Shown here: piece after piece, positions 12,540 to 23,857 of the stretch
Layout of the letters: each line of letters begins with the position of its first letter
Numbering within the stretch: position 1 is the first letter of the stretch
Assembly (NCBI GenBank): GCA_015501605.1
Contig: JADNRZ010000028.1
Location: 1 to 64,000 of the forward strand
Origin: Panaeolus papilionaceus
Lineage: Eukaryota > Basidiomycota > Agaricomycetes > Agaricales
Length of the DNA stretch: 64,000 bases
Direction: 5' to 3'
The notes under the pieces: model-generated
Seen by the model: the letters and a program-made list of their open reading frames with translations, nothing else
Databases searched by the model: none
Told to the model about the DNA's origin: nothing
Program-made: the position numbers and the translations under genes

Positions 12540-13030
12540 CGCCTTGACTTACTCCGCCCTCTATAACTCATGCCTACTCCGCTCTAATCCATCGTCATCG
12601 TCATCGTGATCCGCCCACCGCCCGCCCCTCTGCTCTCACTGACCCTCATTCACCCTATTTTCTCAGCCCTCCTCCATACCCACAGATACCTATACTCCCT
12701 CCTCCTCCGCTCTCACCGACCCCCATCTATCATCCCTCCTCCGCCCCTCCTCTATACCGATTACTCCCTCCTCCGCTCTTATCTATCCTTGTCCACCTAA
12801 CCTTCTCCGTTCTCCTCCTTACCCATACCCACTAACCCACCCACCCTTCCTCCGCTCTCACTATACTCTCCCTCCGCTCTCACTGTTCCCCACCACGACA
12901 CCCTCCTCCGCTCTCACTTATTTCCATTTACGCTCCCTCCTCCGCCCCTCCTCTGTACCCATACATACCTATACCCCTTCCTCCGCTCTCACTATATCCC
13001 CCTCCTCCGCTCTCCTCCTGATGCATACAT
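12540..13030 (+). repeat. CT-rich degenerate minisatellite (CCTCCTCCGCTCTCAC-like units)
   Basis: A unit close to CCTCCTCCGCTCTCAC recurs many times with variable spacers made of CATACC, CACCC and TATA pieces. The plus strand is almost purely pyrimidine plus A. Long open frames across it (Pro/Ser/Leu-rich) are composition artefacts. Confidence 0.65.
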
Positions 13031-13183
13031 GCCGACATGCACACACTCTTCGCCGCCCTCTTCCTCCGCCTGTTTCTTCTCCGCCCTACCACCTCCGTTT
13101 CCACCAACTATTCATCCCCCCTACCACGCCTTACATCCCCTGACCCCCTGTTCACCCCCCTCCACCCTTCATATCTGCCCGTG

Positions 13184-13225
13184 CTCTATGGAACAAGGGC
13201 GTCACTACAAGTTACTTCCCTCCCC
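13184..13225 (+). repeat. Fragment of a dispersed coding repeat (MEQGRHYK)
   Basis: CTATGGAACAAGGGCGTCAC and its continuation encode MEQGRHYK. Related pieces occur at 13670-13722 plus 15443-15480 (plus), 47880-48000 (minus, MERAPRYKWTY in one frame) and 49545-49600 (minus, IEQGCHYK). The source family is not recognised. Confidence 0.45.
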
Positions 13226-13724
13226 GACACTCTCCGTTGATCAACAAACATTTGTACGCTTCCGATGAGCTCTCATCCATCCAAAGGGCCATCGTCATAA
13301 GCGCGCACCTTATCTCTCCTCCGTTCCTCACCCAAAACACACCTCCATCTGGGCGCCACAATCAAGTTATCATTTGCTTTCCTCCGTCCAGGACCGCTTC
13401 TCCGTCGTTCAACTGACTAGTTTCCTTACGAGGTCCGTCTACATTAATGCATCCTCAGATCCATCACTCGATATGTTCACCTCCGACCATCCGGTGCTCA
13501 AACTGACCGCCTCCATTGTTTAATGTATTCACCTCCGTTCCATAACCCGAACCCCCGTTACCCTGAACATGCTAATACATTGGGTATTACAGTCAATCAA
13601 ATACACTAACCCATCTATTTACTTTTTTTATTTATTATGAATCAAATTAATTTTTCCATGAAGTGAGAACCTGTTCTATGGAATCGAACTCTCGGTACAG
13701 TGTATCTGTTCTATGGAACGACTA

Positions 13725-14005
13725 CGGTGTTCCAGAGACGCCAGGTTAACTCGACATTTCGCGTTGGCTCCCGAACTTCTTCGGTTCCCCGTCGACTCCC
13801 TTGCTACCTCATTTACCTCCCTCTTACGCCCCTATTTTCCATCAGCTTGTCGATATATGTCCATTCTCCACTACCAGGACCCACCCCAATAGGCAATATA
13901 AGCCTTCATATGCTTTAAAGACGTGTTTATCGACGATTAAACGTTCTTAGGCAAAATTTTAACCGAAAAGCCATAAAAATCCAGCATAAGGTCATTTGAG
14001 TGTGA
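13725..14005 (+). repeat. Left terminal inverted repeat of the 1.7-kb element
   Basis: Pairs with 15441-15165 in reverse complement. The outer ~70 bp are nearly identical between the arms; identity falls inward. Confidence 0.75.
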
Positions 14006-15164
14006 ACTGAAAGGTGTCCCTTCGACTAGTACTTAAAATTATGACGAACCAAGATTTGAGAAAAAACACTCTAAAACTACTACGAGGAAGCAAGTGAAAT
14101 TTAAGATAAACGAAGGGAGAACAGTAGTATACGAGTGGGAGCACAGGATAGGTTATGAGTTATGAGGAGTTTAAGTTCAAGGAAGCATAAACGACAGTAA
14201 GACAGAAATAAAATGAAATCTGGGCCATTATCTTGTATCACCCTTATTGGTTTAATCTCGTACCTCAAATGTTTTTAGAATGCACAGTTGTTGGCCTTCG
14301 TGATGAGTTGCCGTTGCCGTCGATTTTCGTCCTAGTCAGTCTCAGTGTTCTTTTGTTGTGCTCCCAGTTGTGCAGCGCCACCATCGTCTGCCTAAGTTTT
14401 CGTCCTTCTAGCCTCATATATTACATCGTTTCGTCCCTCCGTGTTGCCGTTGACGACCAGATGATGAGCCTGGTGCCCGTTTTAGTCACATTCAGCCTCG
14501 GTATTCGTTTGTATCGCTTCCAGTCGTGCAGCGTCGCCATCGCCCACGTTTCCCTCATTCTCAGTCGTCCCAGATTTCGTATACTGCTCAGTTTTGTCCC
14601 TCAGTGTCGCCGTCGCCAACCCGAACCCGTCATCATTGTCACCCGGACCCCACGACCTTACAACCAAGCGTACTCACCTTACTTCACTCACCCAGCACCA
14701 TCACCGTCACCATCACCCTCACACTTCCATCCACCGCCGCATTTGGTTTTGGTTTTGTTTCCATTCGTTATTCCACCATTGAGCGCTCATCACCGAACGT
14801 CATCTCTCTTGTCTCAGTTCACACCTCTTAACCATAGATCTCCGGACTTCACATACTTGCAGCCGAGCCACGAGCGCACCTCGTCCTTATCACCCACCTT
14901 GCATCGTCACCATCTCCTCACACTTATCCCATCCATATACCATCGCTCATTTTGTGTTGTTTTATTTCCAAAGTTGGTCATCTTATTATTGGGTGCTCAT
15001 TAGCGCAGTCTATTCAATAACATAGTATTTGGGAGTGTGTGGAGGCCATTTCAAGTGGAAATAATGCTTAGTCGTACTGTTCATCCCTCAGCATTGTAGG
15101 CATCTTTTTTCTTCATATGTTACAAGTAGGAACTCCCCCAAATGCAAGGAAGTCAAAGCTCCGG

Positions 15165-15441
15165 TGTTATGATCTTATGCATGATTTTTGAGGCTTTCCC
15201 ACTGGAATTTGGTTTAAATAAGGTTTTAATCGGTAATAAACACCTTTTTAGAGTGTATAGAACCTTATATTGCCTACCAGCGTGGGTTCTGGTAGTGTAG
15301 AACATGTACTTATCAACAGGATGATTCAGGATAGGGGCGTGAGAGGGAGGTACATGAGATACCACGGGAGCCGACGGGGAACCGAAGAAGTTCGGGAGCC
15401 AACGCGAAATGTCGAGTTAACCTGGCGTCTCTGGAACACTG
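15165..15441 (-). repeat. Right terminal inverted repeat of the 1.7-kb element
   Basis: Reverse complement of the left arm; ends outward in GGAACACTG followed by TA. Confidence 0.75.
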
Positions 15442-15442
15442 T

Positions 15443-15610
15443 AAGCGACTGCCTCGCTACGAATGGACTTACCTACCCGAATCTGTACCATCTCCCGAAC
15501 CATTCCCTCACGCATCAGAGAATTCGAAGCCCACTCTCAAAGGTCTTCTTCGCCGCTTAACCAATGCTGCAAAACGTCGTGGAAGTAAATGGTTTAAGAG
15601 CAAGGCTTGA
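15443..15610 (+). pseudogene. 3' part of an unknown coding sequence interrupted by the inverted-repeat element
   Basis: A clean frame runs KRLPRYEWTYLPESVPSPEP and then a Lys/Arg-rich tail (LKGLLRRLTNAAKRRGSKWF) to TGA at 15608-15610. Removing the element and one TA copy joins it in frame to sequence ending LGTVYLFYGTT before 13725. A related but continuous sequence without the element is found on the minus strand at about 47880-48000. The family is not recognised. Confidence 0.5.
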
Positions 15611-17256
15611 GGTTACAGGTACGTTCAACGCTGGATGTATTTATTGTTCTGGCGTTTATGTATATTTTATTTTATGTGCCTCGCTTTGGACTTGGATGTC
15701 CGTCCGCAACCAGAAATTGCATGTCGCTTCTCACATTTTGACCTTCCATTCATGTTCTACTTTCATCGCTCCAAACCTTCGCTAGTATCAGGCATGTTAA
15801 GACATTTGGTGTCTTGATTCTCCGACTATATACTTTGCTACCTCATCGAGTCTCAATTTCTTCTATATATGTTTTTCGTGCTACTTACTTTCACAACAAT
15901 GTCGGTATCAGTGTCCCATGTGCACACCACATCATTCGTGGTGTCGTATGAGTGAAATAAGAAATACATGATAGAACATTGTGGGTAGTGGAGCCTGAGA
16001 TCGCCAATCCAATGGAGCGAATATGTGTCAACAGGGAGACAGGAATGGTCATTTCATACAATAGGAAACTCCGAGAATGAAAGTATACGCGTTCGCCAGT
16101 GATGGAGGGAGAACAAGACCGCGCCTTGCACCAAGTTACTCGCACAATGTTTTGTCCCTCTACTGTCTCTCCCATGCTGAAGCAGTCGAGTAGCCTAACC
16201 AGAGGAAGGAAATGCTCATATATGAACAAGAAGTGTAGGACGCTGTTGGATTTGATTGCAGGGGAAACATCGCGAATGACGTTGGTGTGAGTGTAGGGGT
16301 TGAGTAAAAGGATGGAACAGGACTTGGAGCGTGATCGTGGAGCAACAAAGGAAGAGGAAGCATGAGAAGGAGCGTCTGTCAACAGCGACGATGAAGATAC
16401 GAAGCGGGCTGATGCGACTAATTGAATAAAAGGAGCATATGAAAGTCAACTGTTACTGCAACATTCAGGGCAGGCCTCGCCCCACATCCATCCATCCACG
16501 CTACCAGCACCCAAGCGCAGTATTTTAAAAAAGAAAAAATGGTATGTAAAGGATATTATCTACTTATTATAGCTAGCTGGAATGAGTGTTAAAGTGTGTT
16601 TGTGTTCGACAATAGCGATGGAGTTACTCAACAAATTTACAGATATGCCTTCCATCGACGTCGAACGTGTGCAGAAGAAAACTGAGCGGGGGATGGTATA
16701 GAGAAGAGAAAATCAATGATTCACGAAGAATAAAACGGTGATGAGGCGCGCGCCCATCTACCTCCGTTTTTGCAATTTTGTACGTTTTTGGAGACTCGCC
16801 GCTCACGCGCCTATGCCATGATATCGCGCTCACCCACGCACCCTATCACGCCCGCTCTACCAACTATCTTTAAATTTTCATACCTTCTATTCATTCATTT
16901 ATTGAAATACTATTGTTCCATCTTTTGTTTCTTTGTTTCATATGACAACCTCCATCATTTTTCCTTCTCGTTCTCATGTTGTAAATACAAACTGTAGTTA
17001 CAATATCTTTGTATCCTAGCTTACCTGCAGAATTTGGATCATTCTTACCCCCCGGATTTCGTGTCTGAGCTTCGTTTCACTCTCGTTTTGTCTTAGCAGT
17101 CATAACAGCCGTCGCCTGGTTCGTTTCCTATCGTCTCTCGTCATCTCTCAGTCCCTCAGCGTCGCCAGCCGGATCTGGTTCGAGTTTCTTGGTTTTTCTT
17201 CGTCTCTCAGTCGTCCTACGTAGCCACTGTCGTTGGCTTTCGTTCCTAGTCGCCGC
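15611..17256. other. Intergenic stretch without recognisable genes
   Basis: Only short frames are present. The last ~200 bp before 17257 are rich in CGTC, TCAGTC and CGCC words and resemble the interior of the inverted-repeat element (about 14290-14600); the same material resumes after 18250. Confidence 0.45.
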
Positions 17257-18246
17257 TGCGGAATAGATATGTGAGACGCTCGTGTAAATAGACAATTAAC
17301 ATCTTTAAATTCTTTTATTCGTTTCTACTAGTACTCATCCTTCCAGCAACGCAAGCGCGAACGCTAATCAACCGCGCATCAACGCATCAAAAGTCCACCT
17401 TCCTAATCCAGCCACGTCCCTATGCTCGCACTCCTACATCCCTCACCACTCCCTATACACGGGCAACCTCAAAACTCCATAAAAGCCCCTTCAAACCTCA
17501 AGAACGGAATCGCGACGGGTACAACGGTTCAGGTTCAGTATTTTATTTTAACTTCTACTTTTACCCCCACTCCTCCCTCTACCATCACGCTTGGAGACTC
17601 CCCGTTCATTATAGGGGAACAACTCCTATTTCGTAGATCACACTTCTCGTTTCTCTTCCCAACACCCGTGTTCATTTAAATCCTCATCAATCCCTCTCCA
17701 TTTTACGTTCTATAACTCCTATCTTATCCAAAACTCGCCTCTCCCGCCCCCTCGCGCTCCGCTCCTGCAGTAACAGGTGGAGTGACGCACCACCCCGAGC
17801 CTGGTCAACTCGACTCAGTGAAGCGTTGAAGCATGCGACGGGAAAAGGACGAGAGCCAGTCAAGGATGAGCGGAGACTCGTTGTTTATTCTCTTTCAACC
17901 ATGGACTCTTACATAGCTTGGTTGCAATTCAAATACTTACATTCTACAAAGTCTGGGCGGCGCGAGAGTACGTGCGCGCCCAGTATCACATTCATTATCT
18001 CTATCTCACTTAAAGTACGAATCCCAACTCAATAAATATTATCTCTTCTGCCCCACTTACGTTTTCGCGCACACGTCTGAGTCACCCTGAGCCCGAGCCG
18101 AGCACGCTGAGCACACCACTTCACACATCACCTCACTCACTGTTCCCTCGCTGGGGAACCATTATTCTATTTTTGTTCTATCCAATACACTCACCCGTTC
18201 TTCTGTCTATCGCGTTCTTCACCAGGAGGCATTTCCCTCTTCCACA
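17257..18246 (+). mobile_element. Solo-LTR-like element, copy A (990 bp)
   Basis: Starts TGCGGAATAGAT and ends CCCTCTTCCACA, flanked by a perfect 4-bp direct repeat CCGC (17253-17256 and 18247-18250). It matches copy B at 22660-23653 over its whole length in the same orientation. Shared landmarks are CCTCAAGAACGGAATC, CTCCTATTTCGTAGAT, CGCGCTCCGCTCCTGCAG and CCTCGCT-GGGAACCA. TG...CA ends, size and target duplication fit a solo long terminal repeat; no gag or pol sequence adjoins it. A non-autonomous element with 7-bp inverted ends is the alternative. Confidence 0.75.
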
Positions 18247-21200
18247 CCGCCATCGTCGGTTTCTGCTCTATAATCGCTTCGTTTCGTCTCTCAGTCTGGC
18301 CGTCGCTGACCTGAGCCTCTCTCCATCGCCCTCAACTTTATTCTTCAAACATCAGCTCTCCGGAACCCACGAATTCGTACACGAGCGCTCATTCTCATTA
18401 CGCACCTCACTCATCAACGTCCTCATCATCACTGACATCACACTTCGACTCACACCCACATTTTGGTTTTGTGTTCATTGCCCATTCCACCTCCCACCGT
18501 AGCGCTCATCATCAACGGAGGGGCGGAAAATGAGAGGATTGGCCCCAGAATACGAAAATGGGGACAGATTGAGAGCACATTGCCATAAAAATAACGCGTA
18601 TGGAGGATGGATAGCCTTGCAAAAGCAATTCTGTGATGTTACAAGGGCAAGGGGTCTAATTGTCCCCGCATCGAAATACTGGTGAGATGCCTCGATGTCT
18701 AAGCTGGAAATCAGATGTCATGTAGGCGCAGAATGACAACAGGAAGATTAGGCGGGAAAGTAACGAGAAGCGGGAACAGGGACGTGTGGAAATGGACAGC
18801 GACAGGATGATAGCTGCGAACGGATTCAAGCAGAGCCAATTCATGTTGGTGTTGACTGAAAGAGAAACCGGAAGAGGAAGAACAGGAAGACCTTGGGATC
18901 GCTAGGAGGGACAAATGGCAGGATGAAAAGGTCAACATGCTTAACAGCGAGAAAGCAACGAAAAAAGTCTGTTTTCTTTGCGTAGGACGACGACTTCATT
19001 GAAGATGCGCGGCAGAATGCGCTACCTGATGGAGCGAACTCAGCGAAGAAATAATATTCTATAAAGCTATCTAATAATAACACCTAAGTAGTCAGCAAAT
19101 ATTCTTTCTCAATGGCGAAAAAACAACACTCACATATATACTCTAAGGGGAACATTCCATGTCCGTCGCCATCGCCTTCGCTATTACCATCTCGCTAAAA
19201 CTCATCCAAAGAACATGAAGAGAGCCACAGATCAAGTATACAGTCTAGCCTGATGATTCTGAATGAAATGGAACGAGCTTAAACAAAGAAGGAGTTGAGC
19301 TCAGAGGATGATGGGAGAACGGAACCAAGAACTGATGCGGGTTTGTCGACTGTAAGAGGCACAGCCACATCAGCCTCGCGCGGTGCGTATCCCATCTTCG
19401 GCTTTTTCACTTCATACACACCAGTGTGCTTGGGTCTAATCAATTTGTTCCACACCCTTCCATCCCTCCATGTGTCGCTCTTTTCATTCTCGTCACTATT
19501 ACAGTGGGTATCCCTCCCATTCCTTTCTTCCTATCGTTTGCTCTTACCTCCCCTTAATCATCTCCCTGCTTTAAAACTCCAGATTGACATGGGGGAAGAC
19601 TTCACACTGTCGGACTCAGTCTTGGGCTCACATCCAACACCAACACTTACTCCGGAGGCGCGAAACGAGCGCCTCCCCACACCGCGAGGTTGCTAGTCTT
19701 GTGCGAGATGAGGCCAGCGGTTCAGAAGTGGATCACGATATAAAGGGAAGGGGAGCATGTGGAACCGTAAACCCGATTCGAAGGGGGTCGCGCTGAAGGA
19801 GATGGGCAAGGAGTCGAAGGGCGACCGCTCAGTGAAGCCATGACTGTATTCACCGATTAGGAATATTAAGGATGCGGATGATAAGATGATTGTGGACGAG
19901 AATATGCGAAACCGGCGAACACAGGACGATGTTAGGTAGGCACAGTAGCGTCTTAGCCTGTTGCGGGTCGTGCATTTGTTTTCTCGGGATTGGTAGGCAT
20001 GGAGGCTAATAGCGGGGTCGGGTTAAGGACATTCACGCTGACGTAAACCGAAGGTAGGATATCTCTATGATTGTATTCCAGCTACCTCTACTAACCTCTT
20101 CTCTTTCTCGCACACTTCACCTTTGCCCCAAGTGTATCGCACAACCTCTCATGACCGTTCTCACCTTGACCAATCGTCGTCGTGATCGTGAACGCTGCAT
20201 GCCATTCATCAATATGGTTACACCCAGAGCTCATGATTGCCCATTTTCGCTTTACCCTGTTCCTTCTCCTTGTCGAGTCATATGTATATGAAGTCATTCC
20301 CTGGCCTCACACGCCGAGGGATTCTCGCACCCACTGACATATCTCGTTGCATATCATGTTAATCATAAATATGCTCTATAATCCAGATTCAATGATTGCC
20401 ACATCACATCTACTGCACAAATGATGGACGACTTTACGTTGTGGTAGAGCGGAAGGACGAGGATGGGGCCGTAGCAAAAGGGAAGAGAGCAGAGTGGCAA
20501 AATAAGAAAACTAAAATATGGAGCAAGAACTGGTTCACCACGGCAATTATAGGAGAGGTAGCACGTCTGATACGCCGGTGTTATGGACCCAAAGATTTGA
20601 AACATCTAAAACTAAACGCTGGGGCAAGTGTACTCAGGGGGAAAAGGTTCAAATCAAATCGATCCATGTGGAAGGGATTGGAGGGTGTTGCGTTAGGAAG
20701 GCAAGGAACAGATGATTAGATGAACGCTGATCTATGTGGCCTGGATGATGTGGCGAAGAGTGTAAGCAAAGCAACGCTAACGAGTACGCATATTTCAATT
20801 CCATGGGTGGCCTAGTCATGATCATCGCAGCGGTGCTGACGAGGCAGTATAAATCGACAGCAAACAGAGAGTTCCCGGTACATACATAGCAAGGGGAATG
20901 AAGACGAATGAAAGCTGAATGTGAGGCGGTGATGAGGTGCGCGGAATAATCGCTTGCGTGGACCGGATTGAGCAGAGGGTGATCGAGAAACCAGCACAGA
21001 CGGGACAACCAATAAAACTTGCTCACTGATATATCCTCGTTAATCACCTTTCCCAAACCCAGGATTTCTTGTGAGTGATGTCGGAAGTTTATTGTAAACT
21101 CACCGATGAAGGGAATGTCAACTGGATTGAGGGATGAGACGAGAGTAAAGCGGAGAGTGGACGTATTTACAAACTGACGCCTTGAGCTTTACTCTAGATA

Positions 21201-21620
21201 GACTTTAAAATGACGAAAGCTTGGATGTTGGAAGGGTTGCTTGAGTTGGAAATAAAACGATCGACGGGCTTTAACCTGTTGCGAGCATCAGGGACTGTAG
21301 ACTCTAAATAATGAAAAAGATCTGAAAGATGGGTGCGTAGGGGACTGGAGTTAGTCGTTTGTGCGAGTTTTGAGAGCGGCAGTGATGGAAAATGGTGTGA
21401 TGCCAAATCATCAAGCGAACAGGTTGGACTCAATGATGTCAGTGGTGAAGGACTCCCAACGGAACTCATGACTTGGAGATAAGAGGGAGAAATAACAGAG
21501 AAGAATGCATTAATGCTAGAAAAGACATGTACTACACCTGATAAGGTGACGTGTACGTCAATGGATGCCACAGTTAATGATGAACCGGCACAACTCAACA
21601 GGTACAGAAGTTGTAAGAAA
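18247..21620. other. Long stretch without recognisable genes
   Basis: Several frames between about 19580 and 19940 and on the minus strand at about 21190-21500 (SPLRTHLSDLFHYLESTVPD, then DRFISNSSNPSNIQ) have protein-like composition and may be remains of genes, but no family was recognised and no multi-exon model could be closed. Confidence 0.4.
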
Positions 21621-21780
21621 TCCATGAGCGCCCAGATCCTACAACGCTCCAATCTCAACCGAAAATATCGCTATTCACCCACAGGGGAACTTGTTACCGA
21701 CCTCAACATATGACAAAATGGGGTGTTGGATTGTGTTAGTGTGTGGCTGAATGGTAAGAAAGTATAACCCGCTTACAGTG
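21620..21780 (+). pseudogene. Fragment related to the WW/membrane protein gene at 41.8-45.2 kb
   Basis: The frame YRYSPTGELVTDLNI followed by a stop matches YYIHPTRKLVTDLNLR of the larger gene (about 43660-43710), and the DNA match continues with GGGGTGTTGGAT in both copies. The rest of the gene is absent, so this is a partial duplicate. It supports WW-type identity only through its larger relative. Confidence 0.5.
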
Positions 21781-22334
21781 GTTGTGCGAGCGCAATTGGG
21801 GGGGTCACCGTGCGGTGAAGGCTAAAGCAACGGGACCTGCTGATAAGATTGTGGGTTGATCGTCTTCTTGCCTAAAAAATTCAGAGGGTATGTAGGCAAA
21901 AGAGAGCAATGGTTTTTACATCCATCTAACTCCATCGTCAATATGGAACACGCGTCGTTGGTGATGCTTGGTCACGGATGGTGCGGAAACTGGTTTAAGA
22001 TGGAGAAATAGTCGATATATAAATGCCCTGGCGCTGATAGCCTGCACACAGAGAGAAAAACAGAGTCATATATTGGTGAGTACGAAGATAACATCTAAAC
22101 AGAAGACAGTTGGTCAGCGAATGCACAAGTCAATGAAGTAGTGATGAAGCTCACAAGGTCCAGTATATAAGAAATCGTTCATAAGCGTGCTCTGGCTCCA
22201 AAGATACCCATCCCATGGAGATAAATAGACCTTATAACAACTGCTGGGTGGACAAATCATGCTCGAAGAGGAGGTGATGCGAGAGTATAGGAGCATGAGA
22301 GGTGATAACACAAGCCGAATGGTAAACAAAGTGG

Positions 22335-22385
22335 CTGGGGAGGCAAAGCGAAATGTCTACTTAACCTGGTGCCTTGGGAACACCG
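22335..22385 (+). repeat. Isolated end of the inverted-repeat element family
   Basis: GCGAAATGTCTACTTAACCT and the following GGTG..GGGAACACCG match the right end of the 13725-15441 element. It joins repeat R1 directly at 22386. The opposite end was not found, so the element is probably truncated on its left side. Confidence 0.6.
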
Positions 22386-22659
22386 TTGATGTGCGTGTGG
22401 GGAGATCCGAGTGAAAGGTGAGTGAGGGTGATGAGGTATGATAGGGGGACGGGATGATAGGATAGAAGAGGAAGGTGAGACACGCAGTACGAGTTCGTGG
22501 GGTCAATATGTGAGAGAGATGAGCAGATGGGGAGGTGAGGTGAGTGAGATATGAGCTGAGACGAGGAACAAGAGACAAAGACGACCAAAATGACAAAATA
22601 AGCGCTGACGAAGGTGTACATGGACACCGGACGAAGATGAAAACGAAATATGAGGGTGG
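22386..22659 (-). repeat. Dispersed repeat R1, second copy, distal part
   Basis: Reverse-complement match to about 12172-12472. It is cut at 22659 by the solo-LTR-like copy B and resumes at 23654. Confidence 0.7.
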
Positions 22660-23653
22660 TGTGGAATAGATAATTGAGTCGCTCGTCGAAGCCACTCGTT
22701 TATGCTTATCCATACATTCTTCTTTTACTTTCATTTTATTTCACCTTACTTTCTCCACCCGCGAACGAGCTCAACGCTCGAGCAACTAATCACGCAGCGC
22801 GCTCAACCGCGCATCAGCGCATCACGCACGCCACACGCGACCTTCCACTTCCAAAATAGGGGCACGCTCATTCATACCCTTCACCACTTCCACCACTCGT
22901 TACACCTCAACAGCTCGACAAATACAAACGAGACCTCAAGAACGGAATCAAGATGGGTATAAGGGCGCAGGGTTAGTACATATTTCTATTTTAGTTTTTC
23001 ACTTCCACTTCTCTCCCCTCCACTGCGCTTGGGAGCCTCCTATTTCGTAGATACTCTTCACCTTCGAAACACCCGCTTTCCTTGTAACCTCCCATCATTC
23101 CCCTCCATTTCACGTTCTCAATCTCCTATCCTTCAAAACTCCCAACTCCCTCCCCTCTCATCGCGCTCCGCTCCTGCAGCAAGTGGATTGACGACCCACT
23201 CGAGCCTGGACAACTCAGCTCAGTGACGCGTTGAGCCGGCGATGTCAAGAGGAGGGACTGGCGGCGGCGAACGCTGGGAGACTCATATTATTTTATTACC
23301 ACAACACGGACAATTACATAGCGTAGTTACGATTTCCAATAGCTACTTTCTCGGAGTCTGGGCAGTGCGAGAGCACGCGCGTGCCCAGTGTTAGCTACAC
23401 TCTCGTTTCTCTCATATAGTAAACCCCCTCTCAACAAATATACTTTTACCTTCTTTCCTCATCATTTCTGTCTGAATCGCGAGAGTACCCCGAGCATTAC
23501 GAGCCCGAGCTGAGCATCCCCGAGCCGCATCTTCTCTCATCATCTCACACATCTCGTTCCCTCGCTTGGGAACCACCTTGTTATTTCTGTACTACACTCG
23601 CGACGTCATCTGTCCATCACTATCCTCACCAAGAGGCACTTTCCTCTTCCACA
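22660..23653 (+). mobile_element. Solo-LTR-like element, copy B (994 bp), nested in repeat R1
   Basis: Starts TGTGGAATAGAT and ends CTCTTCCACA (7-bp inverted ends TGTGGAA/TTCCACA), with a 4-bp direct repeat GTGG on each side (22656-22659 and 23654-23657). Repeat R1 is continuous in its other copy at the matching site (GGTGG on the minus strand near 12160), so the insertion and its duplication can be read directly. No internal coding region. Confidence 0.8.
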
Positions 23654-23812
23654 GTGGAAAGAGGCTTGTATTCATTGTAGACTACATACATGATACATGT
23701 AAAATAAGAGAAAATCATGCCAGTGGAAATGAGAAGAAAATACTCGAAGCTACAGAAACTAAGAGCGCTCAGCGCGTGAACAATGTGGTGATGTGAATAA
23801 AAATGAACAGAA
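23654..23812 (-). repeat. Dispersed repeat R1, second copy, proximal part
   Basis: Reverse-complement match to about 12017-12171 (shared CACATTGTTCAC, ATGATTTTCT, ACAATGAATACAA). It lies immediately 3' of the gene ending at 23858. Confidence 0.7.
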
Positions 23813-23857
23813 TATGATAGAAAATCGAAAAATAAAGGGATAGTAGTGCTGGGCTCA

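Larger units (their letters stand above)
13725..15441. mobile_element. DNA-transposon-like element with ~280-bp terminal inverted repeats
   Basis: The left end (from CGGTGTTCCAGAGACGCCAG at 13725) and the right end (reading inward from 15441) are inverted copies of each other for about 280 bp, inward to about 14005 and 15165. Shared internal landmarks are GGTTAACTCGACATTTCG, GGCAATATAAG, CGATTAAA and GCATAAG. TA dinucleotides flank both ends, as expected for Tc1/mariner-type insertion. The 1.15-kb interior is CT-rich and has no recognisable transposase, so this is a non-autonomous element. End-only relatives are seen at 22335-22385 and 46634-46687. Confidence 0.75.

Noticed and set aside
11836..12566. 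Long overlapping plus-strand open frames rich in Ser, Pro, Phe and Leu
   Set aside because: They follow CT-rich repeat R1 and a GTGTTC microsatellite; several frames are open at once, which is a composition effect.
14233..15003. A 256-codon frame inside the inverted-repeat element
   Set aside because: It is built from CT-rich repeated words shared with noncoding DNA at 17 and 18.3 kb and has no transposase motif.
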